DNA of 64,000 nt from Gammaproteobacteria bacterium (GCA_016191245.1 JACPOY010000013.1:1-64000); one strand, 5' to 3'. Positions 10,668 through 19,406 are shown, numbered from the stretch's first letter. Program-made: numbers and translations. Notes: generated from the sequence alone by a model not told the origin.

Positions 10668-11939
10668 TTAGAACTTCAAATCACCTAAAAATGGAATAGC
10701 ACCGAATTTGCCCTGTAAATATCCTTTCTCAATATTTTCAGACACACGAGGACTAAAATCGGTTAATGGGTATAATACAGAGGCATCCTTATCATTCTTC
10801 TCTATAAACCAAATTTGATCTCTTCTTAAAAAATCTGTATCCAACAATGATGTTTGATGCGTGGAGAAAATCAACTGAGCATTATTTGTGTTAAGCTCAT
10901 TATCATGGAAAAGATTAATTATAAATTGAACCATTTTAGGATGTAGACCAGCCTCCAGCTCATCTACCACAAATACACAGCCACTCTTTAATACATTAAG
11001 TATCGATTCTGCATAAAGCGACAATTTTTTTGTGCCATGAGATTCATGTTCGAATGGTAATTTAATATTTTCATCATTGGCACCCTTATGACGAAAATTA
11101 ACTATAGGAATTTCTTCATCTCGTGGCGTCCCTATTGTTGTTGAAGGTCCACTAAAATCATAGTTAAATTCGATGCTTTTGACCTTTTGATATTCAACTT
11201 CGATGTCTGTTATTCCAAGATCTGCGGCTTGTAAGAATTTAATAACATTAGCTTTATTTTCAGATTTTTTTAAATACTCAAGATTAAACCCAGATGGATT
11301 AGGAATACCGCCCAAAATTATGACTAATTTATGATAAAACCAATTATAAATAGGACGTAGTTGCTCACTATTCAAGTTTACTGCTGTTGATAAAAATAAA
11401 GCATTATTTCTAGTTGATTCTTCCCATAGATTATGCTTCTGATTTTCAAGTAAATGAGATCCAAAATACCATTCATACGCTTCAGTTTCATTATTATAAT
11501 TACGTTCGAACCAACGTTGAGACTTGCGAGCTTTATAAACTAGCAACCATTCTTTTACGATCCGTGTACTATTCAAAGCAAAGCCATATTGATACCGCAC
11601 GCCGTCATCAAGATAAGAAATTTCAAATTCAGTAGGCTCTTCCCTGCTTTCCCTATCAAAAAGAAATGGCGTTACGTTGACAAATTTGTCACCCTCCCGA
11701 ATGCGTACAGCAGAGTTGATTACTACATCCTTCATCATCACCATTGCCAAAATTAAATTGCTTTTGCCACTAGCATTGGCTCCATACACAACAGCGGAAC
11801 GAACTAGCTTGGGAATAGATGACAAACCACTATCAAAGCAATTAGTTTCTTGTAATGACTGATCTTTATTAGCCACCAGACTAAATGTCTGGGGCTCTTG
11901 AATAGATCTAAAATTCTTGACCGTAAACTCTAACAGCAT
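10668..11939 (-). CDS. RloA/AbiLi-like AAA ATPase of a predicted phage-defence pair
   Basis: SMC/OLD-like ATPase of the AAA15/AAA21 group. From Met at 11939: MLLEFTVKNFRSI (typical start), Walker A GANASGKS at 53-60, a long insert, then CVFVVDELEAGLHPKM (Walker B with the Glu base) and a STHQTSLLD switch near the C-terminus. The longer frame begins at TTG 11999, but that TTG is the first three bases of the promoter -35 box, so it is not a start. ATG 11951 is also possible. With the RloB-like gene it matches RloAB/AbiL; PARIS and retron Eco8 use similar ATPases, so the class is clearer than the exact system. Confidence 0.75.
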   Translation of the reverse strand: MLLEFTVKNFRSIQEPQTFSLVANKDQSLQETNCFDSGLSSIPKLVRSAVVYGANASGKSNLILAMVMMKDVVINSAVRIREGDKFVNVTPFLFDRESREEPTEFEISYLDDGVRYQYGFALNSTRIVKEWLLVYKARKSQRWFERNYNNETEAYEWYFGSHLLENQKHNLWEESTRNNALFLSTAVNLNSEQLRPIYNWFYHKLVIILGGIPNPSGFNLEYLKKSENKANVIKFLQAADLGITDIEVEYQKVKSIEFNYDFSGPSTTIGTPRDEEIPIVNFRHKGANDENIKLPFEHESHGTKKLSLYAESILNVLKSGCVFVVDELEAGLHPKMVQFIINLFHDNELNTNNAQLIFSTHQTSLLDTDFLRRDQIWFIEKNDKDASVLYPLTDFSPRVSENIEKGYLQGKFGAIPFLGDLKF

Positions 11940-11970
11940 CAATAATACCATTTTTAACAAAATAATACTA

Positions 11971-11999
11971 ATTATTGTAAATTTTTTACCAAATGTCAA
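11971..11999 (-). promoter_or_regulatory. sigma-70 promoter of the RloA/RloB-like operon
   Basis: Minus strand TTGACA (11994-11999) and AATAAT (11971-11976) with exactly 17 bases between them. The predicted transcript starts near 11964, giving a very short leader before the ATG at 11939. Confidence 0.65.
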
Positions 12000-12063
12000 G
12001 TTATTTTGTTTGAGTTGGCAAAAATAGCTCGCCTGAGTGAATATTTAGTGGTATTACACATAA

Positions 12064-12225
12064 TTAATTAGAATAAATTTCTAAAATAATCTCATTAAGC
12101 GGTTCAATCTCCATTGAAGGATTGATCGCTATATTTTCAGCCAATAATGCCATTGTAACCATCATTGAATTTATCCAATCGAAAATAGTTTGTGGAATTT
12201 CAATCGTTCCGCTGAGTTTGAGCAA
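12064..12225 (-). CDS. possible small protein or gene remnant
   Basis: A minus-strand frame from TTG 12225 codes for 53 residues (GTIEIPQTIFDWINSMMV...EIEPLNEIILEIYSN). The residue pattern looks like real protein, but there is no clear ribosome-binding site and it is preceded by a stop. It overlaps the plus-strand frame at 12190-12390. Probably a remnant. Confidence 0.25.
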   Translation of the reverse strand: MLKLSGTIEIPQTIFDWINSMMVTMALLAENIAINPSMEIEPLNEIILEIYSN

Positions 12226-12390
12226 ACATCAGCAGAATATAACCAACAATTTGAAGCTCAAATTGAGCAAACAAAGAAAATAGCTCGTAACGTAATTTCA
12301 AAAGCATTTAAATTAACTTTAGATAAAACACAGAAAAATAATGATGAGAAAGCAACCCAGAATAAGAGGGGACCTTCTGTAAAGCTTTAA
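12190..12390 (+). CDS. possible small charged protein or gene remnant
   Basis: 66 residues from TTG 12190, with a glutamine/glutamate-rich helix (EFEQTSAEYNQQFEAQIEQT) and a lysine-rich end. No ribosome-binding site was seen. It could be the 3' end of a decayed gene. It is the only plus-strand frame inside the island. Confidence 0.25.
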   Translation: MWNFNRSAEFEQTSAEYNQQFEAQIEQTKKIARNVISKAFKLTLDKTQKNNDEKATQNKRGPSVKL

Positions 12391-12450
12391 AGTGAGATTA
12401 ATTATTTGAGATAAGGAATAGAAACCTAGACTTCGGAAGACTTACAAAAT

Positions 12451-12490
12451 ATTTATTTCTCTTCGGCTATCAAATAACCGTGAAATAAAT
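12451..12490 (-). terminator. hairpin after hipA
   Basis: ATTTATTTC (12451-12459) pairs with GAAATAAAT (12482-12490), and an inner CGGCTAT/ATAACCG pair closes a three-base loop. It lies just after the hipA stop. The T-run on the minus strand is short. Confidence 0.45.
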
Positions 12491-12498
12491 TTTCAACA

Positions 12499-13788
12499 TC
12501 AAAGCTCAATACTTGCAATATTACCAAGCTCACTTAACAGATGTTTACAACGAGCATGAACTATTCTTGTATATTCCTTTAAGTATTTTTTTTCATCTTG
12601 ATTTTTGGCGATTTGCTCAACATCAAAATCTAAAGCTTTTTGACATTTAGAAATTAAGCCCTTTAATTGCCTTGACACAAATCTACGCGATAAACCACAA
12701 GTATCTGCAAAATCTGCTAATTGATATGCATTAACCAAATCGCCATCAAATTCATCCCCTAACGCCATAGCCATTTCATGTTCAAATTCAGGGTACATTT
12801 TAATATTAACCAGATCATAAAATGGGGTCAGAGAAATTCCCCTTTTAGAAACAAAAAAACTAATGTTTTTACCATGAGCATCAAAATTAAAGATTAATAT
12901 ATTAAATAAAACCCAGTCCAGTATCTTTTTCTTAGTAAGTGCTGGATTATTACATTTATCAGCAAAATAAAATAGTTTAGACAAGCTCACGCCATCGCGA
13001 ATATGCTTCACATCTCGACCACTACCTAAGTTATGTTCATATTTATATTCGGGAGGCAAATTAAGCGCCTGACAGCCATCTATAATATGACGTCGTTTAA
13101 TTTCTGATTTTGAAATAAATTCTCTATCGAAACGCTCTACAAGCAATGTTGCATGCTTATCAAAATAGATTAATTGCGTTTTTGCAACATCTAATCCACA
13201 TTCACTTGCTAGGTGCATAGTAAAATATTCATTTAACACAAGGTGTGATAGCTTTTGCTTTTCAAATTTTAAAATATGGGTAGAGCATAATGCCCCCTCA
13301 CCGAAACCCATATTACCTTTATCATCTAACACGACATTTATTTTGTCTTGTACTCCTGCTACAGACAACCTAGGTTTACCATCCCATACCATTAAACTGT
13401 AATGCTCTCGATCATCTAATCTCTGAGCTAATTCTTTGCTTGGTAGGATTCTAAACTTACCTTTAGTTGGTAAGCTCTGTCCTGCTGGTAATGCGACAAG
13501 TGCACCAGATATATCAAGCCCAAGCGCTCTAATTAAAGCGTAGGTATTATTTTTGCTTAAGTTAAAATGAACGGTTAACTCATCTAGGGGATGCCCTTCT
13601 GGTAATAAGTTTCGTAGAAATCTTTGTACATTAAGTGAAGGGATATTTTCTAATAATGGCAAATGGGGTGATATGGAAAAACCTTTCGCTTTCCAAGCGT
13701 CAGTATAAAGCCAGTGTAATTGATCCTCTTGGAGCAAAAGATGAGTAATCAGTTCAGAACCAAAATAAATATCTAATTGATTACTCAT
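12499..13788 (-). CDS. hipA: HipA-type serine/threonine kinase toxin
   Basis: HipA kinases arrest growth by phosphorylating aminoacyl-tRNA synthetases (GltX in E. coli) and are neutralised by HipB. Evidence: an N-terminal HipA subdomain with LLPEGHPLDEL, the glycine-rich loop SVAGVQDKINV containing the autophosphorylated Ser, the catalytic segment FNFDAHGKNISF and the metal-binding YDLV. About 429 residues, the usual full length. Start ATG 13788, two bases after the hipB stop, with GGTGA before it; the longer frame overlaps hipB by 14 bases. Second gene of a two-gene operon. The target here is unknown. Confidence 0.92.
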   Translation of the reverse strand: MSNQLDIYFGSELITHLLLQEDQLHWLYTDAWKAKGFSISPHLPLLENIPSLNVQRFLRNLLPEGHPLDELTVHFNLSKNNTYALIRALGLDISGALVALPAGQSLPTKGKFRILPSKELAQRLDDREHYSLMVWDGKPRLSVAGVQDKINVVLDDKGNMGFGEGALCSTHILKFEKQKLSHLVLNEYFTMHLASECGLDVAKTQLIYFDKHATLLVERFDREFISKSEIKRRHIIDGCQALNLPPEYKYEHNLGSGRDVKHIRDGVSLSKLFYFADKCNNPALTKKKILDWVLFNILIFNFDAHGKNISFFVSKRGISLTPFYDLVNIKMYPEFEHEMAMALGDEFDGDLVNAYQLADFADTCGLSRRFVSRQLKGLISKCQKALDFDVEQIAKNQDEKKYLKEYTRIVHARCKHLLSELGNIASIEL

Positions 13789-13789
13789 C

Positions 13790-14056
13790 TTATTCACCAT
13801 CATTTTCTGTCCATGGCATTATTTGTAGCTGTATCCCTAAGCCATGACATACCTGCAAAATAGTCTCGAATTTACTTTTCCCTGAACCGCTTTCTATGTC
13901 TTGCAGTGTTTGTTTTGCTACATTACACAGTGTCGCAGCATCTTCTAAACGTAATTGGCTTTGTGTACGCTTAGATCTAATTGCCAGCCCCAATAATTCA
14001 GGGGTTAATCTCTGAATTAAATCTGGTGTTGGATGCACCTTAATTTGCTTAGCCAT
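13790..14056 (-). CDS. hipB: HipB-type antitoxin, XRE repressor
   Basis: 88 residues with a helix-turn-helix of the XRE class (LEDAATLCNVAKQTLQDIESG, about 38-58), followed by the short strand-forming tail typical of HipB. It would repress its own promoter and bind HipA. A perfect 11-bp-arm palindrome lies 99 bases upstream, with related half-sites between. Confidence 0.88.
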   Translation of the reverse strand: MAKQIKVHPTPDLIQRLTPELLGLAIRSKRTQSQLRLEDAATLCNVAKQTLQDIESGSGKSKFETILQVCHGLGIQLQIMPWTENDGE

Positions 14057-14057
14057 A

Positions 14058-14182
14058 TTAATCCTACTCTAATAGACTTATATTAAATTCTAGCACATTC
14101 CGCATTAAAATCCCACCAGAATAGGATTAATGTATAATAGGCGCTTACTACAGAATATAATCCTAATGTGGTAGGATTATAT
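14058..14182. promoter_or_regulatory. HipB operator region of the hipBA operon
   Basis: Perfect palindrome ATATAATCCTA-ATGTGG-TAGGATTATAT (14155-14182). The same core recurs as half-sites AATAGGATTAA (14119-14129) and TTAATCCTA (14058-14066). The ATCC...GGAT core resembles the known E. coli HipB site TATCC-N8-GGATA, here with 10 bases between ATCC and GGAT. Autoregulation is inferred. Confidence 0.7.
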
Positions 14183-14284
14183 GTTTACATATACATAATT
14201 AATCACTGCAAGCTCAGCTGGTAATAAAATGGAGAGGTGTACTACTGGAAGATTTGTTTAGGTCAACTAGGTGCTAGGCCAGTG

Positions 14285-14400
14285 TTTAACTGTTTCTTGG
14301 ATCTCAACCCGAAAAGTTCGAAAATCGTCCAACTCGGGCCAACTTGAACACTTTAATTAATGTTTGCTTGAAATTGGTAGTTGAAAAATTTCTGTTACTC
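14285..14400 (-). pseudogene. decayed fragment of a second serine recombinase
   Basis: Minus-strand translation gives TNFKQTLIKVFKLA, matching TNFKQTLVTAFKLA of the recombinase at 4.2-5.7 kb. The match continues, after a frame change, as a weak FRVE-like coiled coil. About 33 of 43 bases are identical without gaps (14338-14380 against 4356-4398), in the same orientation. It marks the probable right end of the island. The rest of 14183-14284 holds nothing I recognise. Confidence 0.5.
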
Positions 14401-14404
14401 TGAC

Positions 14405-15136
14405 CTAGTAAGATTTGTTTAAATTTTTAAAACATAAAATATCTTTTAGTTGTAATTCTTTTTCTCCTGAAAATCCACATTTAAAAGATGATTCTGTAGG
14501 ATTATAAAAAGTACCAAACAACATATCCCATATTGGCAGATCAGAATAATTATAATGATGAATACCCAATTTATGATGCATACAATGGCTTTCAGGTCGT
14601 TGAAAGAAATATCCTAGCCAATAAGGCGTTCTAATATTGGCATGATAAAATAACTCTGCCACACCGGTAATGCAAACAACACTCGCCCCTAACGTCGGTG
14701 ATAATCCCAACATCAGGTAAAGAATTATACTAGATAAAATATTGTCAACAAAAATTTCCACGGGATGTTTGTAAAAAGTAGTTAAAATCTCCAAACGACT
14801 GGGGCTATGATGCAGTTGATGAAATATTTCCCAAAAGTATCGCGTATGCCTTAATCGATGCCACCAATAAAATACAAAGCTGATGATGAAGTATCCAAGA
14901 CCAACTTTAAAATAAGCATTGCCATTTACATGAAAAAAGGAAAACTTTCGTATTATTGGATCAATATAACTGCCTGTCATAAATGAAAATGTAATTTGTA
15001 TTAAAATAATGCTCAGAGCACGCCATCGCCATCCTTTAACAGGAGAAAATTCTTGTCTAGGAAAAAAGTATTCTAAAAGCAAAAAAAGACCTGCTGAAAG
15101 TATTACAATAAGAAAAACGTAACTTGGCATAATCAT
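14405..15136 (-). CDS. sterol desaturase/fatty acid hydroxylase family membrane protein
   Basis: A di-iron oxygenase of the fatty acid hydroxylase superfamily, which hydroxylates or desaturates lipid chains in the membrane. The histidine clusters are present in order: HRLRH, HQLHHS and HCMHHKLGIHHYNYSD. 243 residues with several hydrophobic segments. It lies 8 bases after the ceramidase-like gene on the same strand, so the two are co-transcribed and probably act on the same lipid class. The substrate cannot be read from sequence. Confidence 0.8.
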   Translation of the reverse strand: MIMPSYVFLIVILSAGLFLLLEYFFPRQEFSPVKGWRWRALSIILIQITFSFMTGSYIDPIIRKFSFFHVNGNAYFKVGLGYFIISFVFYWWHRLRHTRYFWEIFHQLHHSPSRLEILTTFYKHPVEIFVDNILSSIILYLMLGLSPTLGASVVCITGVAELFYHANIRTPYWLGYFFQRPESHCMHHKLGIHHYNYSDLPIWDMLFGTFYNPTESSFKCGFSGEKELQLKDILCFKNLNKSY

Positions 15137-15144
15137 ACTACCTC

Positions 15145-15948
15145 TTAAATTTGCTTAACTTTTAGTAAACTTCTTCTCTCTAGCATCCAAACTACTTGCA
15201 CGCATGCCAAAGCAGCAAGCAAATGTTTTATTCCATGACCACTTACATACCCATTTAGGTCATAAACAAATGCATCTAAGCCTTCAAATATTTTTGCTAA
15301 TAAATACCATGCGCCTACCAATAAGAGCATCCATCCATGGCTATAACGTGACGAATACCATTTTAAAATGAATGGAATTAATAGCATTGGTAGCAATTGA
15401 ACTAATATATAAGCTCGCATATCACCCAATCCCCAAGTTTCAGTAAAATACCAATAGATAACTGTGCTGATACTTAATGCTAAAAGAGGTAATAAACTAA
15501 TTTTTGCAAATTTTTTAGATACACGTTCTGCCAAGATTGCATGAAACAAACTAATAAATGCAAATACAACGGGGATTCGATCCCACACTAAACGAAAGTT
15601 ATCAGGATCGAGATGATAATAAGATGATCCAAAGAAAGTGCAGGTTACGCCTATTAAATAACCTAACCAGCAAAAACGTTCGATATTGCAGGTGATCACA
15701 TAGCGACGAAAGCGCATCAATCCCCAAAGACCTACAAACAAAAATGGTAAGTTTGTTATGGTGTTTTCTGCATGCGGTAACCCCATGCATGAACATTGAT
15801 TTGCAAAAAAGTTATAATTTTCATACTGCGGAATAGGTGGGTGTAAAAACAAAATCGTTATAACACTTAGAGTTATAAACACTAGCAATGAATCACGATA
15901 ATTTCTGATAAATTCTTTCATTGGTGTAACCGCATCAATCTTCGACAA
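15145..15948 (-). CDS. alkaline ceramidase-like (CREST family) membrane protein
   Basis: 267 residues with about seven hydrophobic segments. GSSYYHLDPDNFRLVWDRIP and SGHGIKHLLAA carry the conserved Ser, Asp and His residues of the CREST membrane hydrolases (alkaline ceramidase, PAQR and Per1 relatives). Paired with a lipid hydroxylase gene downstream and divergent from an XRE regulator gene. In an organism that lives with eukaryotes, sphingolipid handling is plausible but is inference; CREST proteins have diverse substrates. Confidence 0.65.
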   Translation of the reverse strand: MSKIDAVTPMKEFIRNYRDSLLVFITLSVITILFLHPPIPQYENYNFFANQCSCMGLPHAENTITNLPFLFVGLWGLMRFRRYVITCNIERFCWLGYLIGVTCTFFGSSYYHLDPDNFRLVWDRIPVVFAFISLFHAILAERVSKKFAKISLLPLLALSISTVIYWYFTETWGLGDMRAYILVQLLPMLLIPFILKWYSSRYSHGWMLLLVGAWYLLAKIFEGLDAFVYDLNGYVSGHGIKHLLAALACVQVVWMLERRSLLKVKQI

Positions 15949-16010
15949 TGTTAAAATAAAATAATAACAAAAGTATTGAGCTATTCAACCAATATTGTTA
16001 AAGTGTAATA

Positions 16011-16042
16011 ATACTCTACTAAAAGTATCGAAGTATAATACT
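16011..16042 (+). promoter_or_regulatory. promoter/operator of the XRE regulator, possibly leaderless
   Basis: AGTAT-A-ATACT (a perfect palindrome around a TATAAT -10 box) ends at the start codon at 16043, and further ATACT and AGTAT copies precede it from about 16011. If TATAAT is the -10 box, transcription would start at or beside the ATG. Shared control of the divergent lipid genes is possible. Confidence 0.4.
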
Positions 16043-16777
16043 ATGCGCGAAACTAAAGTTCTTTTAGTTACCTTAAAAGACTGTTTGAAAAAAAATCAAC
16101 TAACGTATCGAGATGTTGCTAAGCATCTAGCTCTAAGCGAAGCCTCTATAAAAAGGCTATTTTGCCATGGTGATTTATCTCTGGAACGCTTAGAACAAAT
16201 TTTAGAGCTTATGGATATGCGTCTTATCGAGTTTTTTGCTTTGATTCAAAAAGAAGGCAAATATATTAGTGTACTTACCTCAGAACAAGAAAAATCCCTA
16301 ATATCACAACCGAAATTACTTCTTATTTTTTTCTTATTATTAAATGGCTGGGCACTTCAAGATATCTATAGTTCGTTTAATATTGAGCACCTTGAATCCA
16401 TTCAATTACTTGCAAAACTGGACAAATTGAGATTGATTGAATTATTGCCAAATAATAGGGTCAAGCTTCTTACGGCTAGCAATTTTTCATGGCACAAAAA
16501 TAGCTCCGTGCAGAAGTTTTTTGAAGAACAAGTACTGGCTAATTTTTTTAAAGATAAATTTAAGGATCCTGATTCCAAGCTTATTTTTATGGGCGGTATG
16601 TTATCAGATGCTTCTTTTGAAAAAGTAAAAATGCTATTTGATGAATGTGCTTCGAAAATCAATGATCTAATGCGAGAAGATTTAAAGCTTCCTCTAAACA
16701 AACGGTTTGGTATTGGTTCCGTATTAGCTCTGCGTCGATGGGAGTTACCTATTTTCTCAAATTTGCGAAAAAAATAG
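16043..16777 (+). CDS. XRE-family HTH protein
   Basis: 244 residues from ATG 16043 (a longer frame begins at TTG 15995). Residues about 12-60 form a helix-turn-helix (TYRDVAKHLALSEASIKRLF). The remaining 180 residues are helical and of unrecognised family, perhaps a sensing domain. It is divergent from the ceramidase/hydroxylase pair and is a candidate regulator of it. 16778-16899 holds no gene. Confidence 0.7.
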   Translation: MRETKVLLVTLKDCLKKNQLTYRDVAKHLALSEASIKRLFCHGDLSLERLEQILELMDMRLIEFFALIQKEGKYISVLTSEQEKSLISQPKLLLIFFLLLNGWALQDIYSSFNIEHLESIQLLAKLDKLRLIELLPNNRVKLLTASNFSWHKNSSVQKFFEEQVLANFFKDKFKDPDSKLIFMGGMLSDASFEKVKMLFDECASKINDLMREDLKLPLNKRFGIGSVLALRRWELPIFSNLRKK

Positions 16778-16899
16778 CAAAATTTGTCGCCTGAATTGGT
16801 GAGTTCTCATGGTGGCCAATACTTTCAGAGCTGCCATATCACTCTAAAACAATCAGCATATAATTTTTCTTCTTTTCCAGTTCATCCAAATCTTCATCT

Positions 16900-17865
16900 T
16901 TATAGCCAACCTGATTTTTTGAAGCGATAATACAAGTAACCGCATACTGTGACGACGATAGATAATGCAACCACATATCCATATTTCCATTTCAATTCAG
17001 GCATAAACTCGAAATTCATGCCCCAGATTCCAACTAGCAGAGTAGCCATCGCAAATATTGCTGCCCAACCCGCCAGTCGTTTGTTCACTTCGCTCTCATC
17101 TATATTTACCATCGACAAGCTAACCTGGATTGCTGTACTGATGGTTTCACGGATCGAATCGATGGACGTGTTAACGCGATGAAGATGATCATGCACGTCA
17201 CGGAAATATTCTTGTGTGTTGGTACATATAGTGGGTACTCTGGCCCCATGTAGTTTTCCGACTGCTTCCATTAATGGTACAACTGCATGCTTAAGAATGA
17301 CGACTTTACGTTTGAGTTGATATAACCTTTCAGTATTATCGCGTTGTGAGCCTTTGGCAAAAATTTGATCTTCAATCATTTCAAGCTCTGATTCTAATGC
17401 ATCAGCAACTGGGAAATAACGATCAACGACAGTATCCATCAAAGCATAAAAAACAAAAGCTGGACCTTGCTTTAGGTGATGTGGTTCGTGTTCACAACGC
17501 TCACGGACATCCGAAAATCCTAGTTGATCGCGGTTACGCGTGGAGATAACGTAATTCTCGCCAACAAAAACATCTACTTCACCAATACATAATTTCCCAT
17601 CGACCAATTCCACAGAATGCATGACGGCAAAAATAGAATCACCGTATTCTTCAATTTTTGGACGTTGATGCCCCACACGAGCATCCTCGACAGCCAAGTC
17701 GTGCAACCCAAACTCCTCCTGCAATTGTTTAAGTTCGTGTGGTTGCGCCTCTTTTAGCGCTACCCAAACAAAGCAACCAGGCCGTTTGATATACTCACTA
17801 ATATCTTCGATAGGAATGTTGCACAGCTTCTTTCCTTCTTGGTAGGCGACGCAATTAATTAGCAT
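16900..17865 (-). CDS. corA: magnesium/cobalt transporter CorA
   Basis: Inner-membrane Mg2+ channel. 321 residues: a large cytoplasmic domain, a long helix, and two C-terminal membrane segments with the signature GMN (IWGMNFEFMPE) between them and a basic end (FKKSGWL). Start ATG 17865 has GAGGAG upstream. Single-gene unit. Confidence 0.93.
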   Translation of the reverse strand: MLINCVAYQEGKKLCNIPIEDISEYIKRPGCFVWVALKEAQPHELKQLQEEFGLHDLAVEDARVGHQRPKIEEYGDSIFAVMHSVELVDGKLCIGEVDVFVGENYVISTRNRDQLGFSDVRERCEHEPHHLKQGPAFVFYALMDTVVDRYFPVADALESELEMIEDQIFAKGSQRDNTERLYQLKRKVVILKHAVVPLMEAVGKLHGARVPTICTNTQEYFRDVHDHLHRVNTSIDSIRETISTAIQVSLSMVNIDESEVNKRLAGWAAIFAMATLLVGIWGMNFEFMPELKWKYGYVVALSIVVTVCGYLYYRFKKSGWL

Positions 17866-17930
17866 GAGTAATATCTCCTCACTTTCTAAAGTATTAAGCT
17901 TCTAAGATCTTCGGAATGACTGGCTCCATG

Positions 17931-18869
17931 CTAGAATGATAATCCTAAAATTTTAAATCTATCTTCTAATATTTTGTAATATTTTTGTTTTAAAATCCCA
18001 CTCAAGAAACTCTTGTCAATCAACGATAACCAAGCATTTTTTGCATTCTCTATTAGCACAAGCTTATCATTTACTACTAATTGGTTTAATTTAAGGATTT
18101 CAAATGCATAATAATCAATAAAGTCTGTGCGCCGTAAATTTCTTTTTTTGCCATTTAGTGTTAAAGCAATCTCTTCTTTGGGGTGTTTAATAGCAATAGT
18201 TGAATTAATAAAATCAAAAGCCGGTGCTAATGCTGTTTTCCCATTACGCGTAATTAAAGCATAATTTTTTAAATGCATATCTTCATTCCCAATAAGGAAA
18301 TTAAATAGCACTCTTAAGAGTAACTCGGCTTTTTCGATTGCTGGGAATGTAGCATATTGTTCAATTAGGTATGCCAGTTTTTCCATAGAATATCGATATT
18401 TAGTTTCTCTATCAAAACCTGCGAGCTGAGCAAAGTCTTCCATAGCAAATTTTTGTTTGCGTGGACCACGATCAAAACGTTTAATAAAATAAGTAAGACT
18501 TTCATCCTTTGAGTACACTAAACCATGAAGAGGCACCTCAATACCAACAATTTTTGCCATCCGCATTGAAAGATCTTCATTTTCTGGGGCTTGTTCATAC
18601 AGTGCGCTTTGCGGTTTTAAAATATATAGTCCACCCTTATCAACTAATTTAAAGCAATTATTCCCTACATCTAAAACTGCACTCAATTTAGGTTGTACAC
18701 CCTGAATAGACATTTTATCTGCTCGGGCTAAGGCTTCATTTTGCAATTCTTTGGCTGTAAAATCGATATCCAGCAACTTAGTAAGTTTGGGCGATAATAG
18801 TTTCAAACCACGTTTGGCATATTTCTCATTCTGATTGATTTCGTCATAGGTAATAGGACAATATCTCAT
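17931..18869 (-). CDS. hipT: HipT kinase toxin of a tripartite HipBST module
   Basis: 312 residues, the length of HipT and much shorter than HipA because the N-terminal subdomain is a separate gene (hipS). The Gly-rich loop is MSIQGVQPKLS (Ser54-Ile55-Gln56); the catalytic segment is NEDMHLKNY and the metal motif AFDFIN. In known HipBST modules HipT phosphorylates tryptophanyl-tRNA synthetase and HipS acts as the antitoxin. The Ser-x-Gln loop differs from the Ser-Ile-Ser of the E. coli O127 enzyme. It overlaps hipS by 4 bases (ATGA). Confidence 0.88.
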   Translation of the reverse strand: MRYCPITYDEINQNEKYAKRGLKLLSPKLTKLLDIDFTAKELQNEALARADKMSIQGVQPKLSAVLDVGNNCFKLVDKGGLYILKPQSALYEQAPENEDLSMRMAKIVGIEVPLHGLVYSKDESLTYFIKRFDRGPRKQKFAMEDFAQLAGFDRETKYRYSMEKLAYLIEQYATFPAIEKAELLLRVLFNFLIGNEDMHLKNYALITRNGKTALAPAFDFINSTIAIKHPKEEIALTLNGKKRNLRRTDFIDYYAFEILKLNQLVVNDKLVLIENAKNAWLSLIDKSFLSGILKQKYYKILEDRFKILGLSF

Positions 18870-19177
18870 GCCTCACCTTCTACGGTCACAGATCCAACGA
18901 GATCCTTCCCAACAGTGACAATTTGTGAAAATAAATCTTTGCGATCAATTTTGGCATTTTTCAAAAGTGCTTCTAGCAACATTCCTTCAGGCAATAAACC
19001 ATCAAAAAATGACGGAAATTGCTTATAAGTAAAACGCTGCTTTGACACAGGCATGGTGAGTGAAATCGCAGGACCTTTGTACTGCTCATCGTAAATAAAC
19101 TCATAAGTGCCATCTCCTACCTCAATTAATTGCCCTGCGTAGACACCATGGTTATATACTTGCGCTTTACGCATCAT
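18866..19177 (-). CDS. hipS: HipS antitoxin subunit
   Basis: 103 residues that resemble the N-terminal subdomain of HipA (GVYAGQLIEVGDGTYEFIYDEQY, then LTMPVSKQRFTY and FFDGLLPEGMLLEALL). This is the diagnostic middle gene of HipBST. Overlaps both neighbours, so the three subunits are translationally coupled. ATG 19177 or 19174 is the start. Confidence 0.85.
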   Translation of the reverse strand: MMRKAQVYNHGVYAGQLIEVGDGTYEFIYDEQYKGPAISLTMPVSKQRFTYKQFPSFFDGLLPEGMLLEALLKNAKIDRKDLFSQIVTVGKDLVGSVTVEGEA

Positions 19178-19406
19178 TTATTACTTCTTGTGCGATTAGA
19201 GGACTTTTTATTTGTATTTGAATGTTTAAAACATGTAATACTTTCAATAAAGTGTTTAATTGAATAGATGCTTTGCCATGCTCAATATCGAAGATAACCG
19301 TTTTACCAACCCCAGCATATTTTGCTAATTCTTGTTGGCTGAGGCCACTATGTTTGCGATGCTCTCGAACTCTCTTAGCTAATTGCATTATAAAGGGGCT
19401 TTCCAC
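19167..19406 (-). CDS. hipB: HipB repressor of the HipBST module
   Basis: 79 residues with an XRE helix-turn-helix (LSQQELAKYAGVGKTVIFDIEHG, about 22-44). GTG start at 19406 with GGAG 6 bases upstream. Three copies of one palindrome lie upstream, consistent with autorepression. Confidence 0.85.
   Translation of the reverse strand: MESPFIMQLAKRVREHRKHSGLSQQELAKYAGVGKTVIFDIEHGKASIQLNTLLKVLHVLNIQIQIKSPLIAQEVINDA

Noticed and set aside
11940..11999. N-terminal extension of the RloA-like ATPase from TTG 11999
   Set aside because: The TTG is part of the TTGACA -35 box with AATAAT 17 bases away, so it is promoter, not coding.
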